Source of the DNA: Saprospiraceae bacterium
GTDB lineage: Bacteria > Bacteroidota > Bacteroidia > Chitinophagales > Saprospiraceae
Reading direction: 5' to 3'
Assembly: GCA_016716335.1 (NCBI GenBank)
Contig: JADJWN010000021.1
Location: forward strand, 124,001 to 188,000
Length of the DNA stretch: 64,000 nt
Under the pieces are notes generated by a model. The model made no database searches. It worked only from the letters and a program-made list of their open reading frames with translations, and was not told the origin of the DNA. Shown one piece after another: positions 17,957-27,412 of this stretch. Position numbers and translations under genes: made by a program. Each line of letters begins with the position of its first letter. Within the stretch, counting starts at the first letter, position 1.

Positions 17957-18979
17957 TCAGATCAGATCCGCCTTTTTCAAGGCTCTGTATTCTCTGAAAG
18001 TAATCATTTTTTGCTGAGACTCATCCCAAAGTTTATTGGAGGCAAGTTTCAGACTTTCCCAAAATCCAAGTATGGTGGTGTAATCGTTGACCCATGGATT
18101 CTCTTTAAGGGCCAGACTCAGATTGTAGTTGGGAATGGCAGGGTTCAGGTGATGTATATGATGGATACCGATATTACCTGTCAGCCAGTTGAAGACGCCT
18201 GGTACTTTGTAATAGGTACTTCCACGCAGAGCAGCCGTCAGATAATCCCATTTATCTCTCCATTGCTTGTAGGCTTCCTCATGCTGATGCTGAACATAAA
18301 AGAACCATATGGCTATAACAGAGAAAATGGATACCACCGTCAGATGTGTGAGCAGGAATTTTGCCCAACCCAGAAAGTAGCCAAGCACCACAAAAAGGAT
18401 GACCAATACTGCATTATTGAGCCATAGCCTCCATTTTTCATTTTTGAAAACATCCAGCTTGATGAGAGGAAGACGGTTATGTATCAACACATAGTATAAA
18501 GGACCGAGTACAAACATTACCAGCCAGGACCTGAATAATCTGTACTTCAATTTACCCCAAAGACTTAAGGCCTTATATTCTGCAACGGTAAGTGTATTGA
18601 TATCTCCGATGTCACGCATCTCCAGCTGTCCGTTGTGTGCATGATGCAGATGATGGGATTTGGCCCAATAGTGATAGGGAATAGTACTGAATAATGAGCA
18701 GACATATCCTACCACATTACGGGCCTTGGTAGACGAAAGAAATGTACGATGTCCGCAATCATGCTGGATAATAAAGATTCTCACCAAAAAAAATGCATTC
18801 ACGATGCCTAACCCAAAAGTAATCCAATAACTGTAATCAAGTGATATATACATCAGTATCCACAGTCCAACAAAGGGAAGAAAAGAATTGATGATCTGTA
18901 TGGTAGCTTTTTTGGTATCGGTTTTGGTGTATTTGGCAAATGACTTAAGTAAAGACTGGTCTATCTTGATAGGCTGCAT
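17957..18979 (-). CDS. Membrane fatty acid desaturase
   Basis: This integral membrane di-iron desaturase introduces double bonds into acyl chains. The three histidine boxes are HDCGH (residues 73-77), HHLHH (109-113) and HHIHHL near residue 270. Membrane segments surround them (LPFVGLWILMYI, WITFGLGIVNAFFLV, NNAVLVILFVVLGYFLG, VSIFSVIAIWFFYV). The arrangement matches the DesA-like (omega-6/delta-12 type) family. It has 340 residues, a usual size. It appears to be a single-gene unit. Which bond position it acts on is not determinable here. Confidence 0.9.
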   Translation of the reverse strand: MQPIKIDQSLLKSFAKYTKTDTKKATIQIINSFLPFVGLWILMYISLDYSYWITFGLGIVNAFFLVRIFIIQHDCGHRTFLSSTKARNVVGYVCSLFSTIPYHYWAKSHHLHHAHNGQLEMRDIGDINTLTVAEYKALSLWGKLKYRLFRSWLVMFVLGPLYYVLIHNRLPLIKLDVFKNEKWRLWLNNAVLVILFVVLGYFLGWAKFLLTHLTVVSIFSVIAIWFFYVQHQHEEAYKQWRDKWDYLTAALRGSTYYKVPGVFNWLTGNIGIHHIHHLNPAIPNYNLSLALKENPWVNDYTTILGFWESLKLASNKLWDESQQKMITFREYRALKKADLI

Positions 18980-19062
18980 AAAAAACTAAAATAAAAAATC
19001 TGCCTCAAATGTAAACATAATCCTGACATAGCCAAAGTTAAATTTTGAGGAGGCTCTCCTTT

Positions 19063-20166
19063 TTACTCAATTTTGACAAATTTCATCCGGCCTTTCAAGA
19101 TGGAATTTTCGTACAAGCGAACAAAATACATGCCTGAATTCAAATCAGAGATATCTACAAGTTCAGAATCACGTTCATAAGGCATATGAAGTTTTTTTAC
19201 TATTCTTCCATAAGCATCCAGAATATAAATTCTGTCAAAAAGAGAGGCAAACCCCTTTATCTGAATTAATTGAGAGGATGGATTGGGTATTATTTGCACA
19301 GAACCGTCCGGCACTACAATATCTTCATTACCTGATACACAAAAATCCATATGCCAATCTACCTGCCTCCATGTTTTCCATATATTGAGATGAGTATTGC
19401 TGCCCGGAATGACCCAGATGGAGGATTCAGGACCTGATTTCCGGAAAAATCCGTTGATTTGCTGGCCTGTAATTTTGTCTTTTTCAGTGGATACAATATG
19501 ATGGAGCGGCTTGGTGGCACCTGACCTCCTGAACTCCTGATTGCCGTATTCTATCCAGTAAAGCATGTTTTGAATATAGGTTTGACCCCAGTTTTCTACA
19601 TAAGTCTGAGGCATGAAGGCATCCACATAAGGATTGATGGCACTGACCGGAAAATTATGATCTTCCGGATTGCCCCATGTAGTACAATACAATTTGAAAT
19701 CCGGATGAACCCACCCCCACTGCAATGCCTGGTCCAGTGAATCTCTGAAAGCAGCAAAGAGCTGGCCTGCCTGCAGAGGTTTGCCATCGAATTCTTCTTC
19801 TACATCCACCACGTATCCAAGATAACCGGTCTGAATGGCCATACTCAATGCCTGAGCCTGAGCAACAGCATTACCCGGATAATTGTAAGACCAGGCCCAT
19901 GGCTCTATTCCTTTTCTGATGTATGTTTTGACCAAAGCCGTATCAGTCAACTCCGGCCAGATTGCGGTATTAACCTGACCGTCAGCCACCTTGACATATA
20001 TTCTCTTCACTCCCAGTGAAGCCAGGGTATCCGCCAGCCTTTCATGGCTATCAAATCCTGTGATTTCTATATACCATAGCCAGGCACCCAGTTTGTTACA
20101 ATCCTGTGATTTCAGCCCTGAAATATGAATCAGCAACAGTATCAAAAGTGGAAAAATCTTAGACAT
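19063..20166 (-). CDS. Secreted TIM-barrel-like protein with type IX sorting domain
   Basis: A Sec signal peptide (FPLLILLLIHISGLKSQ) precedes a domain resembling glycoside-hydrolase-like TIM barrels: GAWLWYIEITGF, VKRIYVKVADG, EPWAWSYNYPGNA, GYVVDVEEEFDGK and DAFMPQTYVENWG suggest successive beta strands. No catalytic acid pair can be assigned with certainty. The last 75 residues (VQIIPNPSSQLIQIKG through GMYFVRLYENSILKGRMKFVKIE) form a type A sorting domain, so the protein should be exported by the type IX system to the cell surface or medium. Its substrate is unknown. It is divergent from the CHAT gene. Confidence 0.8.
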   Translation of the reverse strand: MSKIFPLLILLLIHISGLKSQDCNKLGAWLWYIEITGFDSHERLADTLASLGVKRIYVKVADGQVNTAIWPELTDTALVKTYIRKGIEPWAWSYNYPGNAVAQAQALSMAIQTGYLGYVVDVEEEFDGKPLQAGQLFAAFRDSLDQALQWGWVHPDFKLYCTTWGNPEDHNFPVSAINPYVDAFMPQTYVENWGQTYIQNMLYWIEYGNQEFRRSGATKPLHHIVSTEKDKITGQQINGFFRKSGPESSIWVIPGSNTHLNIWKTWRQVDWHMDFCVSGNEDIVVPDGSVQIIPNPSSQLIQIKGFASLFDRIYILDAYGRIVKKLHMPYERDSELVDISDLNSGMYFVRLYENSILKGRMKFVKIE

Positions 20167-20250
20167 GGATAAAAATCAAGATTTTGATTTACGAATATTT
20201 TCTTATGCCCAAATATAAATATAATTTTACCCTGCGCACAAATCCCGGAA

Positions 20251-23040
20251 ATGAATAATATACCTGTCTGGCTATTATGCCTGTACGCGATTGCTACCAA
20301 TGTCTGGACTTCCGGATGCAAAAAAAACACCAACCCACCTTTACCTTATTATATTAAAGGATTTCACGATGACCCGGTATTGAACTCCATAGACTCATTG
20401 AATTTTTTAATGAAGTTTAAGGAAGCTGAAAAAATGGCCGAAGAAGCTTTGAATTCGGGCTATTCTGAAATCCTTAAACTTAAAAGTCTGCTTTTATGGA
20501 CCAGTGCCCAAAATCAGGTGCCACAAAATGAATTATTGAATGAAGTATTGCAGGCTCAACCACAGGACAGCATTGAGCGATATTTTAAGGCAAGAGCCGT
20601 AAGCCACTATTATTATCAATTTGAACCCAAAATGCTGGATATCAGAGAGCTCAGAAGTTTTCTGAATGCAGGTTTTCTGAATGAATATTATAAAGCTGCC
20701 ATCGAGATCAAATCCGCAGAAGTATTGCTGCTTCATTTTACCAATCCCCGTCTGATCAGGAGTCTGCTGGAGTCTGCTGAAAATAAATTATCCTCTTTCA
20801 ATAAATACACCTATCTGCATTACAGACTATACAGAAGTCAGGCATTGGTATATAATGCGCAAAGACAAAAGGAATTCTGCCTGCTTGCCTGTGAAAAAAT
20901 CAAAGATTTTGACCGCTACGTTTTTGCTCCCAGCGATGAGTTTAAAGCCGCAGCACACAATTTTACCGGATTGATATACAGATATCACTCTGACATAGAA
21001 GGTCTAAAACATGAGATTGAACAATCAAAATCATATTTAAAAGAAGACTCCTGTACTGAAGGATGGCATATGTTGCTTTTCAATCAATTGCTGGTGCATA
21101 TGGGCAAAATTGATGTTGGCAGCAAAGACTCTTTTGAACATGTATATAAAACTTCCCTGAAGTTGAAATCAGATTGTGGCAAGCTTCAATCCAATATTGC
21201 CCTGATGAAAGGCATGCATCTAGCCAGAATCGGCGAATCCCTGAATGCCATACCTTATCTCTTTGAAGCCATAAACTTTGAAAATAATGCCAGGCACCCT
21301 AATACCACTTTAAGAAGTATTGCAGTAAATATGCTTTTTTCAGCTTATATGAGCATGAACAAGTTTAAAGAAGCGGAGGAAACCGTCATGCTGGACTCTG
21401 AATATACAGGCACTCCTGACAGAGATTCCCTTATAAAACATATAGACCAAACCCAGTTTTTCCCTTTTCATTTTTTCATCAATTTAATAGAAATAGACTT
21501 TGGGAAATACTTACACACAGGAGATGTACAGGCTCTGTATAATGCCTTGAAGCTGGTCCGAAAAATCAACAGGGACATATATACACAGTATGATGTCACA
21601 GATGAAGATGCTATCATTAAATTTTTTGACGACCATGGGCAACGTTTTGTTGAAACAGGGTTGAAAACATTATATGAATTGTACCAGTATTCGAAGGATA
21701 CAATGTATCTCAGGGAATTCATAGGACTGGCTGAAAGACATACCAATGTTACTTTAGGCAGGGACCTGAAACTAAAACGGTCCGGATATACGCTGCCGAA
21801 AGCTCTCCAGCAGGAGGAACTGAGCATTATCTCTGAAGTAAAGGAATATAAAAGATATGGTAAATTCTCCCGGGACAGCGAAAACCCTTTGGAGAGATAT
21901 GCTGCTTTTCAGTCCAGGCTAAGGGAGGAATATCCCGAATATTTCACTGAAGCGCTTATTAAAGACAGCATTGATTTACAGACTGTGATGGGTAATCTCG
22001 GTAAAACCGGGAGCTGCATACTCAAGTTAGATGTAGTGGAAAATACAGTTTTCAGGACATATATAGACTCAAAAGTCATTCAAATCTCTCCCTTGGACTT
22101 TAATGAAGAATACAGAAGCAGATTCAACGAATTCTACCAGATACTGTCAGAAAATAAAGAAATATCCCCTGAGGATTTTCAGCAACAGAGTCACATACTG
22201 TACCGGTGGATGTTCAGCGGTATGAATCAGAACATGATCCCGGGCAAAATCCTGTATATACCATCAGGAATCTTCAACCTGATCAATCCTGAGGTTTTGA
22301 TTTACCTGGAGAATAAAAACCCCAATGCTTTTGCAGATCTGCACTATCTCATTCATAAACATGAAATAATTTTCAGTCCGGGATTATCATTTATGACCAT
22401 GCCCCCTGAATCATCAGGAGATATCCGACAGGTAACTGCCTTTTCTTTTACCGGCAAAAATGAAAAACCTGGTCAGCATGCTCACCTGACTGCATTGAAA
22501 GGAACCTATGAAGAAGTAAAGCAACTCAGCAACTCATTTCCAAAGGCAAATATCTATGCAGGCAAAGAGGCAAACCTCAAAAATTTCAGGGATTTATCCC
22601 AAAAATCCAAACCAAACATCCTTCATCTTGCATTGCATGGTTTTGCTGCTTCCAATGAAAGGGACGATGTAAAACTGTATTTCAGGGAAAGATATTCCAT
22701 AGACAGCCTTACGGGTTATGAATTGCTGAACATAAATGTAAGTTCCGACCTCCTCGTGCTTTCCGCATGTCAATCAGCCGCAGGACAGATTCATGATTCG
22801 GAAGGCATATATTCACTTACACGATATTTTATGATCAATGACATCCCCAATATCCTTTCATCTATCTGGAATATGGACGACAACACCTCTTCCATGATAT
22901 TCAATACTTATTACAAACTGCCCGATAAAAGCAAAATACAAAACGGAAGCGGGCTTACTGAAATCAAAAGAGAACTATCCGGGAAACCACTTCATCCATA
23001 CTATATATTTGGTCTGGTAAGATACAGCATGCATTATTAA
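20251..23040 (+). CDS. TPR-CHAT domain lipoprotein (caspase-like protease fold)
   Basis: The 929-residue protein begins with a lipoprotein-like signal (VWLLCLYAIATNVWTSGC). A long helical, TPR-like region fills roughly residues 50-600. The C-terminal third is a CHAT domain, a caspase/separase-related fold: the His is in HLALHGFA (His 796) and the Cys in LSACQSAAG (Cys 840), followed by the typical segment on GIYSLTRYFMINDIPNILSSIWNMDD. Both catalytic residues are present, so protease activity is plausible. TPR-CHAT proteins act in varied roles, including defence (for example Craspase with a gRAMP effector), but here no CRISPR gene is close and the lipoprotein signal puts the protein outside the cytoplasm. 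Its function is unknown. Confidence 0.88.
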   Translation: MNNIPVWLLCLYAIATNVWTSGCKKNTNPPLPYYIKGFHDDPVLNSIDSLNFLMKFKEAEKMAEEALNSGYSEILKLKSLLLWTSAQNQVPQNELLNEVLQAQPQDSIERYFKARAVSHYYYQFEPKMLDIRELRSFLNAGFLNEYYKAAIEIKSAEVLLLHFTNPRLIRSLLESAENKLSSFNKYTYLHYRLYRSQALVYNAQRQKEFCLLACEKIKDFDRYVFAPSDEFKAAAHNFTGLIYRYHSDIEGLKHEIEQSKSYLKEDSCTEGWHMLLFNQLLVHMGKIDVGSKDSFEHVYKTSLKLKSDCGKLQSNIALMKGMHLARIGESLNAIPYLFEAINFENNARHPNTTLRSIAVNMLFSAYMSMNKFKEAEETVMLDSEYTGTPDRDSLIKHIDQTQFFPFHFFINLIEIDFGKYLHTGDVQALYNALKLVRKINRDIYTQYDVTDEDAIIKFFDDHGQRFVETGLKTLYELYQYSKDTMYLREFIGLAERHTNVTLGRDLKLKRSGYTLPKALQQEELSIISEVKEYKRYGKFSRDSENPLERYAAFQSRLREEYPEYFTEALIKDSIDLQTVMGNLGKTGSCILKLDVVENTVFRTYIDSKVIQISPLDFNEEYRSRFNEFYQILSENKEISPEDFQQQSHILYRWMFSGMNQNMIPGKILYIPSGIFNLINPEVLIYLENKNPNAFADLHYLIHKHEIIFSPGLSFMTMPPESSGDIRQVTAFSFTGKNEKPGQHAHLTALKGTYEEVKQLSNSFPKANIYAGKEANLKNFRDLSQKSKPNILHLALHGFAASNERDDVKLYFRERYSIDSLTGYELLNINVSSDLLVLSACQSAAGQIHDSEGIYSLTRYFMINDIPNILSSIWNMDDNTSSMIFNTYYKLPDKSKIQNGSGLTEIKRELSGKPLHPYYIFGLVRYSMHY

Positions 23041-23062
23041 TTAATGCGGCAAAAAATTATAC

Positions 23063-23776
23063 TTATTCCTCAAACCGCCAGTTGTCATACACCTCACGGG
23101 TAGTACCAGAGTCATATGTGTAAGTCCTGGAACCATGATCAAGCATGACACCAACACACTTTTCAGCAGATGGATCTAAGGATTGAACATATTTATCAAA
23201 ATCCACCTTATTAAACTCCAGTAAAGCCCATTGATAATGCGTAGGTGTTGTAGTAGTATGTATATATGCCAGAGCTGTCACGATGTATTTGCTTTCTCCG
23301 TTTCTGCTGTCTGTCACATAACGCAAAGTGGACTGTGGTGTAACAGGGAAACAACCCCATTTACCTGTGGTGGGACATCGGTAAAATTCACCTAATGAAT
23401 CCAGAGTTCGATCATCCACTACATATAATATATCAATAAACTCCTCCTGATTCTGGTCAGCGAAATCTTTGGACACAGGAAAGGGACTTCCTTTTACCGG
23501 TACTTTGCGTGCAATAAAAACATTGCTTATCCCTCTGGGTATTTCCTTCTTCCCACCATCATTATCGAAGTAATATAACTTATCCAAAAACCGGACTTTT
23601 GTCAATCCTTCAAAAGCTGATTTTGTAGTATCCTCCTCCACATATCCCCGCCATATTTTAAAAATATGTTGCTTGTGTGCATGATCCGGACACTCATGCC
23701 TGCAGCAAAGCAAATAAACTATCAGTGCTCCAATGGCAAAACCAAGAAGCACTAACCCAAGGCTTACATTTTTCAT
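23063..23776 (-). CDS. Hypothetical membrane-anchored envelope protein
   Basis: I do not recognise this 237-residue protein. It has one N-terminal hydrophobic helix (VSLGLVLLGFAIGALIVYLLCC) that could be an anchor, then a soluble domain rich in beta-type segments. Cysteines occur right after the helix (CCRHEC) and in FYRCPTTGKWGCFPV, so a disulfide is possible. It converges on the CHAT gene, 22 bases away. The segment TTTTPTHYQWALLEFNKVDFD and the C-terminal YDNWRFEE offer no family match that I know. Confidence 0.6.
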   Translation of the reverse strand: MKNVSLGLVLLGFAIGALIVYLLCCRHECPDHAHKQHIFKIWRGYVEEDTTKSAFEGLTKVRFLDKLYYFDNDGGKKEIPRGISNVFIARKVPVKGSPFPVSKDFADQNQEEFIDILYVVDDRTLDSLGEFYRCPTTGKWGCFPVTPQSTLRYVTDSRNGESKYIVTALAYIHTTTTPTHYQWALLEFNKVDFDKYVQSLDPSAEKCVGVMLDHGSRTYTYDSGTTREVYDNWRFEE

Positions 23777-23896
23777 TTTGTTTTAATTTAGGGTGTTCAC
23801 AATAGCATAATGGCCACTCAGAAGGGACTGCATTACACCTTTCACTGTAAATATCAGTAAAAACCCTGAATATGTTACCTGAAATCTCAAAATAAA

Positions 23897-24631
23897 TTAT
23901 TCAATATCTGCTTTTTCAGATGGAAGGCCCTCACAAAAATACCTTGTAGCGGTGACGGCGCAGGTATATGGACCCATGATTGGTCCAATGACAGGAATCA
24001 TCAAAAACAAAATAAACAGCAAGCCCAGTGTAATCGAAGCCCATTTGTGCCGCCTGACTTTCTCCACAGATTCGGAAAATGTGAAGTGTCTTTCCAGATA
24101 ATAGTCCATCATGCCAAAACCCGTAAAATAGGCCTGTGTAATTACTAAGGCAGGCATGCTAAAAACATTTAAAAATGGCACCAATCCGGCAAGTAGAAGC
24201 ATAAATGAGACAGTGGACTCTCTGAGGAGATTTCGACTGTTGACCCGGATACTCCTTGATGCTGCTCTCCATACCGAAAACCGGGCAGGAGTTTTACTGC
24301 CCGAAATTCGATTTTCGGTTTTTTCTGATACATAGCTCAATACCGGAGAAAGTAAAATCAAAAGCAAATACCTGAATACTATGTAAATTATATATACTCC
24401 GAACACTGTTATCACCAGACTGAAAAGCCATGATTGCTTTGCCCAATCATAAGGAATCCTGTCAGTGAGCCATGCTGCAATTGAGGTCGAAAATGTCCAG
24501 ACAGCCCAGACCAGAATACCCATCAATAATAGTCCTGTCAAACCTGTCCACAATAAAAATCTGCCGATTCTGTACTTTTGTGAAAACAGAGATTGAAAAA
24601 ACAAGGACAAAACTTTGAAAATCTGACTCAT
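23897..24631 (-). CDS. EI24-domain (CysZ-like) integral membrane protein
   Basis: The 244-residue protein has about four to six membrane segments (LLWTGLTGLLLMGILVWAVW, WLFSLVITVFGVYIIYIVFRYLLLILL, SFMLLLAGLVPFLNVFSMPALVI, ASITLGLLFILFLMIPVIGPIMG). The segments RYLLLILLSPVLSYVSEKTE, and LVPFLNVFSMPALV with YFTGFGMMDYYLERH, are typical of the EI24 domain family, which includes the sulfate permease CysZ. Sulfate transport cannot be concluded from the family alone, as no sulfur genes are adjacent. It lies between the unknown envelope protein and the YfcC-type transporter, all on the minus strand. Confidence 0.82.
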   Translation of the reverse strand: MSQIFKVLSLFFQSLFSQKYRIGRFLLWTGLTGLLLMGILVWAVWTFSTSIAAWLTDRIPYDWAKQSWLFSLVITVFGVYIIYIVFRYLLLILLSPVLSYVSEKTENRISGSKTPARFSVWRAASRSIRVNSRNLLRESTVSFMLLLAGLVPFLNVFSMPALVITQAYFTGFGMMDYYLERHFTFSESVEKVRRHKWASITLGLLFILFLMIPVIGPIMGPYTCAVTATRYFCEGLPSEKADIE

Positions 24632-24689
24632 GTTTATGCTTTTACACTTGAGATTAATAATTCAGCAATAAAAGGGTAAGTGCATTTTT

Positions 24690-26078
24690 TCAGAAAGGAC
24701 CATAATGAACGGCTACACTCAGGGCAGTAAATAATATGGCAATTAACCAGATAATCAAAAAGTAAGGAAAAATAAACCGCAACCAACGATCTAATGGTAT
24801 TCTGCACATCGCCAACATAGCTATGAGTCCTCCAAGCGCAGGATTGATAAGGTTGGAAACACCATCTCCAACCTGAAAAGCAAAGACTACGGTCTGCCTT
24901 GTCAGACCGAGCAGTTCTCCCACAGGAATCAGCACGGGCAAGGTAGCCAAGGCCTGCCCGCTGCCTGATGGAATGAGAAAATTCATAAAGGTCTGACTGA
25001 TGGCCATTCCTCCGGCTGCTGCCATTTTGGGCATGGTCTGGAGCAGAAATGCCAAATTATATGATATGGTGTCACTGATATTACCCATTTCGAGAGCTGC
25101 CTTAATGGATGTGGCAAAACCCACCATGAACGCTCCGGGTGCTACCAATCCCACAGATTTCAGTGTGATTTCTCCAAATTGCCTGCCACTGTTTCGGTTG
25201 ATCAGGCCGGTAAGTACTGCAAGAAGACAGAAAATGGCGGCTATATGCTGTATAAACCATTTCAATTCGAACACTCCGTACAAGATGACCGCTATAGATA
25301 AGAGAAATAAAATCAAAATACCCCTTTGTCTCCCCGACAACCGGTATTCTCCGATACATTTTGACAAAGCCAATCCTTCCGGATTAATATCTTTTGACAA
25401 ACTGCGGGCAGGATCTGCTATAATTGATCTGTAATATCTAAGATTATGAACACTAAGTAATAACAAAGCGATAAAACACAAAATCAATCGAAGCCAGGCT
25501 CCTGAGAACAGGGGTAGTTGCGCAAGTTTTTGTCCCGTACCGATAGTGTATGGATTGAATGGTGATAATCCGAATCCGATGGTCACCGCTCCAACCGCAA
25601 TGCCTGCTGCGAGCATAAGGTCTCCACCAATGGCAAGACTGACCAAAGCGGCTATGGGTATCAGGGCAATATTGTTTTCATAACCCACAAATACACCAAA
25701 CATACCGAATCCAAAGGTCATAGCCATGATCAGAAAACCGGATCTGTGAGTACCCAGTTTTCTTACCATGACACCTACTCCATTTTCAAATGCTTTGGAA
25801 TCTTCTATAAAGCCAAACATAATGCCGCTGGCCAATACAATAAAAATTATATCTGTCGCTGTCCGGAAACCCAACGGGATAGCCAAAAAAATATCCAGAA
25901 TGGATAAGGGGTTTGAGGCTATATAATGAAATGATCCTGATACTACCACCTCTTTTCCGTCGATAAGCTCACGGTCAAATTTTCCTGCCGGTATGATCCA
26001 GGACAGCAATCCTGCAACGACCAGCATTCCAAAAAGCATCACTACCGGATGCGGTATAAAATTATACCACTTCTTCAC
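24690..26078 (-). CDS. YfcC family putative C4-dicarboxylate/amino acid permease
   Basis: This 462-residue protein has at least ten membrane segments and belongs to the YfcC/DcuC-related ion-transporter superfamily. Characteristic parts are HPVVMLFGMLVVAGLLSWIIPAG at the start, GVMVRKLG, FGMFGVFVGYENNIALIPI, FGLSPFNPYTIG, SGSGQALATLPVLIP and QVGDGVSNLINPALGG. These are conserved in the family and suggest an ion-coupled carrier of carboxylates, arginine or similar compounds in the inner membrane; the substrate is not known. The next gene downstream (M43 protease) begins two bases beyond its start on the far side, so the protease and this transporter could be cotranscribed. Confidence 0.87.
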   Translation of the reverse strand: MKKWYNFIPHPVVMLFGMLVVAGLLSWIIPAGKFDRELIDGKEVVVSGSFHYIASNPLSILDIFLAIPLGFRTATDIIFIVLASGIMFGFIEDSKAFENGVGVMVRKLGTHRSGFLIMAMTFGFGMFGVFVGYENNIALIPIAALVSLAIGGDLMLAAGIAVGAVTIGFGLSPFNPYTIGTGQKLAQLPLFSGAWLRLILCFIALLLLSVHNLRYYRSIIADPARSLSKDINPEGLALSKCIGEYRLSGRQRGILILFLLSIAVILYGVFELKWFIQHIAAIFCLLAVLTGLINRNSGRQFGEITLKSVGLVAPGAFMVGFATSIKAALEMGNISDTISYNLAFLLQTMPKMAAAGGMAISQTFMNFLIPSGSGQALATLPVLIPVGELLGLTRQTVVFAFQVGDGVSNLINPALGGLIAMLAMCRIPLDRWLRFIFPYFLIIWLIAILFTALSVAVHYGPF

Positions 26079-26080
26079 TT

Positions 26081-27412
26081 TTATTGTCTGACAAACCGGG
26101 TGGATACAATTTTATCTCCATCTGTAATCTCGAGGATATACATCCCCTGCATCAATCCACTTATGTCCAGAGTATGCACCGTTCCACTACCCGTCATTCC
26201 TGCATAAACCTTTCTGCCATGCATGTCTGAAATTTTTACTTGTACGGAATCATTATTGCCGTGCAGGGAGTGTCTGACGGTGATAAAATTTCCTGCCGGA
26301 TTGGGTATTATGATGATCTTATCCTGTGAGACTGCTATATCCTGACTATTGGAAAGCAATCCGCTTCTTTTGGTGAGAATGACCATACGCATATGCTCTA
26401 TCTGACCTTTGGTGAATGCACATTGACAGAGCTGATCCGAATAATCCATGTAATTTTCTATCATGTCAGGCTCATCATCTGTACCATCCTGACAGGTGTT
26501 TTGCGTTTTATTGCAGTCAAAAGGGGATTGTCTTCCCTGATTGGGTGTATCGGCAATACCATCATCCTCATTGCAACTCAGACCGCCGAAAATTCCGCCT
26601 CCATCTCCCCAGATATGTCTCAGTCCGAGATAGTGCCCCACTTCATGGGTTGCGGTTCTTCCTTCGCTGTACAAGGTCACTCCATTGACTACCACAGGAT
26701 GAGGATTATTTTTACCAAATGATCTGAAGTCTATCACCACCCCATCCAGCTCAGGTGAGGGAGCCGCCACTCCATCCGGCCAGTTGGGCAAGCCGGCCGG
26801 AGGATATGCATAACCCAATATCTGACCACCTATAAGGGGGATAGGCTGAATCTTGCAAACCCAGATGTTGAGAAATTTCTTCGGGTCTTCGGCTTTGCTG
26901 CCACCGTTGGCAGTTCGCTTCACATTATCTACGAGACCGGTCAGGGACAGATTGAAATTAGCATTGGTTTTCACACGTTCGACCATTGCGAGCTCAAACT
27001 CGATACCCGAATCTGCCTGCCTTTGTTTAAACTGACTCCTGATGCTGTCCCTGTTGGGATTGAGTAATCTGAAGTCCTCATTCAAAACGTCTATCTGTGA
27101 TTTTATCATCTCATCAGACAGGTTTTCTTCTTCATTTTTCCATACTATATGCACGACTACCGGTATTTTCAAAGTCTCATTACTTCGGGCTGCCTCAGGG
27201 TATCTTTTGATCTGTTCCTGAATAAAATCAAAGTAATCAGCCACTCTTTGCCGGTAACCGGGATATAATTGTTCATTACTCTCCATATGCAATTCATGAC
27301 CACAATAAAAGTGATTATGATATTGGCCAAGGGTTAAATTTGTCTGCAGAGCAGAGACCACAATGAAAAGCACCCTGATTGAAAACCGAAATTTGTACAA
27401 ATTACTGACCAT
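26081..27412 (-). CDS. Secreted M43-type zinc metalloprotease with type IX sorting domain
   Basis: A signal peptide (VLFIVVSALQTNLTLGQ) is followed by a pappalysin/cytophagalysin-type (M43) metalloprotease domain. The zinc motif is HEVGHYLGLRH (His 256, Glu 257, His 260, His 266), and the Met-turn region is MIENYMDYSDQLC. Disulfide-forming cysteines are frequent (GLSCNEDDG, FDCNKTQNTC, CQCAF). The last 75 residues (IIIIPNPAGNFITVRH to STRFVRQ) form a type A Por sorting domain, so it is a cell-surface or released protease. Its start overlaps the end of the amidohydrolase gene by 11 bases, which indicates a shared transcript. Confidence 0.92.
   Translation of the reverse strand: MVSNLYKFRFSIRVLFIVVSALQTNLTLGQYHNHFYCGHELHMESNEQLYPGYRQRVADYFDFIQEQIKRYPEAARSNETLKIPVVVHIVWKNEEENLSDEMIKSQIDVLNEDFRLLNPNRDSIRSQFKQRQADSGIEFELAMVERVKTNANFNLSLTGLVDNVKRTANGGSKAEDPKKFLNIWVCKIQPIPLIGGQILGYAYPPAGLPNWPDGVAAPSPELDGVVIDFRSFGKNNPHPVVVNGVTLYSEGRTATHEVGHYLGLRHIWGDGGGIFGGLSCNEDDGIADTPNQGRQSPFDCNKTQNTCQDGTDDEPDMIENYMDYSDQLCQCAFTKGQIEHMRMVILTKRSGLLSNSQDIAVSQDKIIIIPNPAGNFITVRHSLHGNNDSVQVKISDMHGRKVYAGMTGSGTVHTLDISGLMQGMYILEITDGDKIVSTRFVRQ

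Noticed and set aside
20251..23040. A Craspase-like type III-E CRISPR component
   Set aside because: TPR-CHAT is shared, but no gRAMP, cas or CRISPR array is in the window and the protein carries an export signal.
25380..25430. PARSLSK/FDKLRAG-like segment resembling a palindromic repeat inserted in many genomes
   Set aside because: The reading DPARSLSKD fits the normal loop sequence of YfcC-family transporters (DPxxSL), so it is ordinary coding sequence.
25000..25434. A plus-strand frame within the YfcC-type transporter
   Set aside because: It lies wholly opposite the conserved transporter and its translation has no family pattern.
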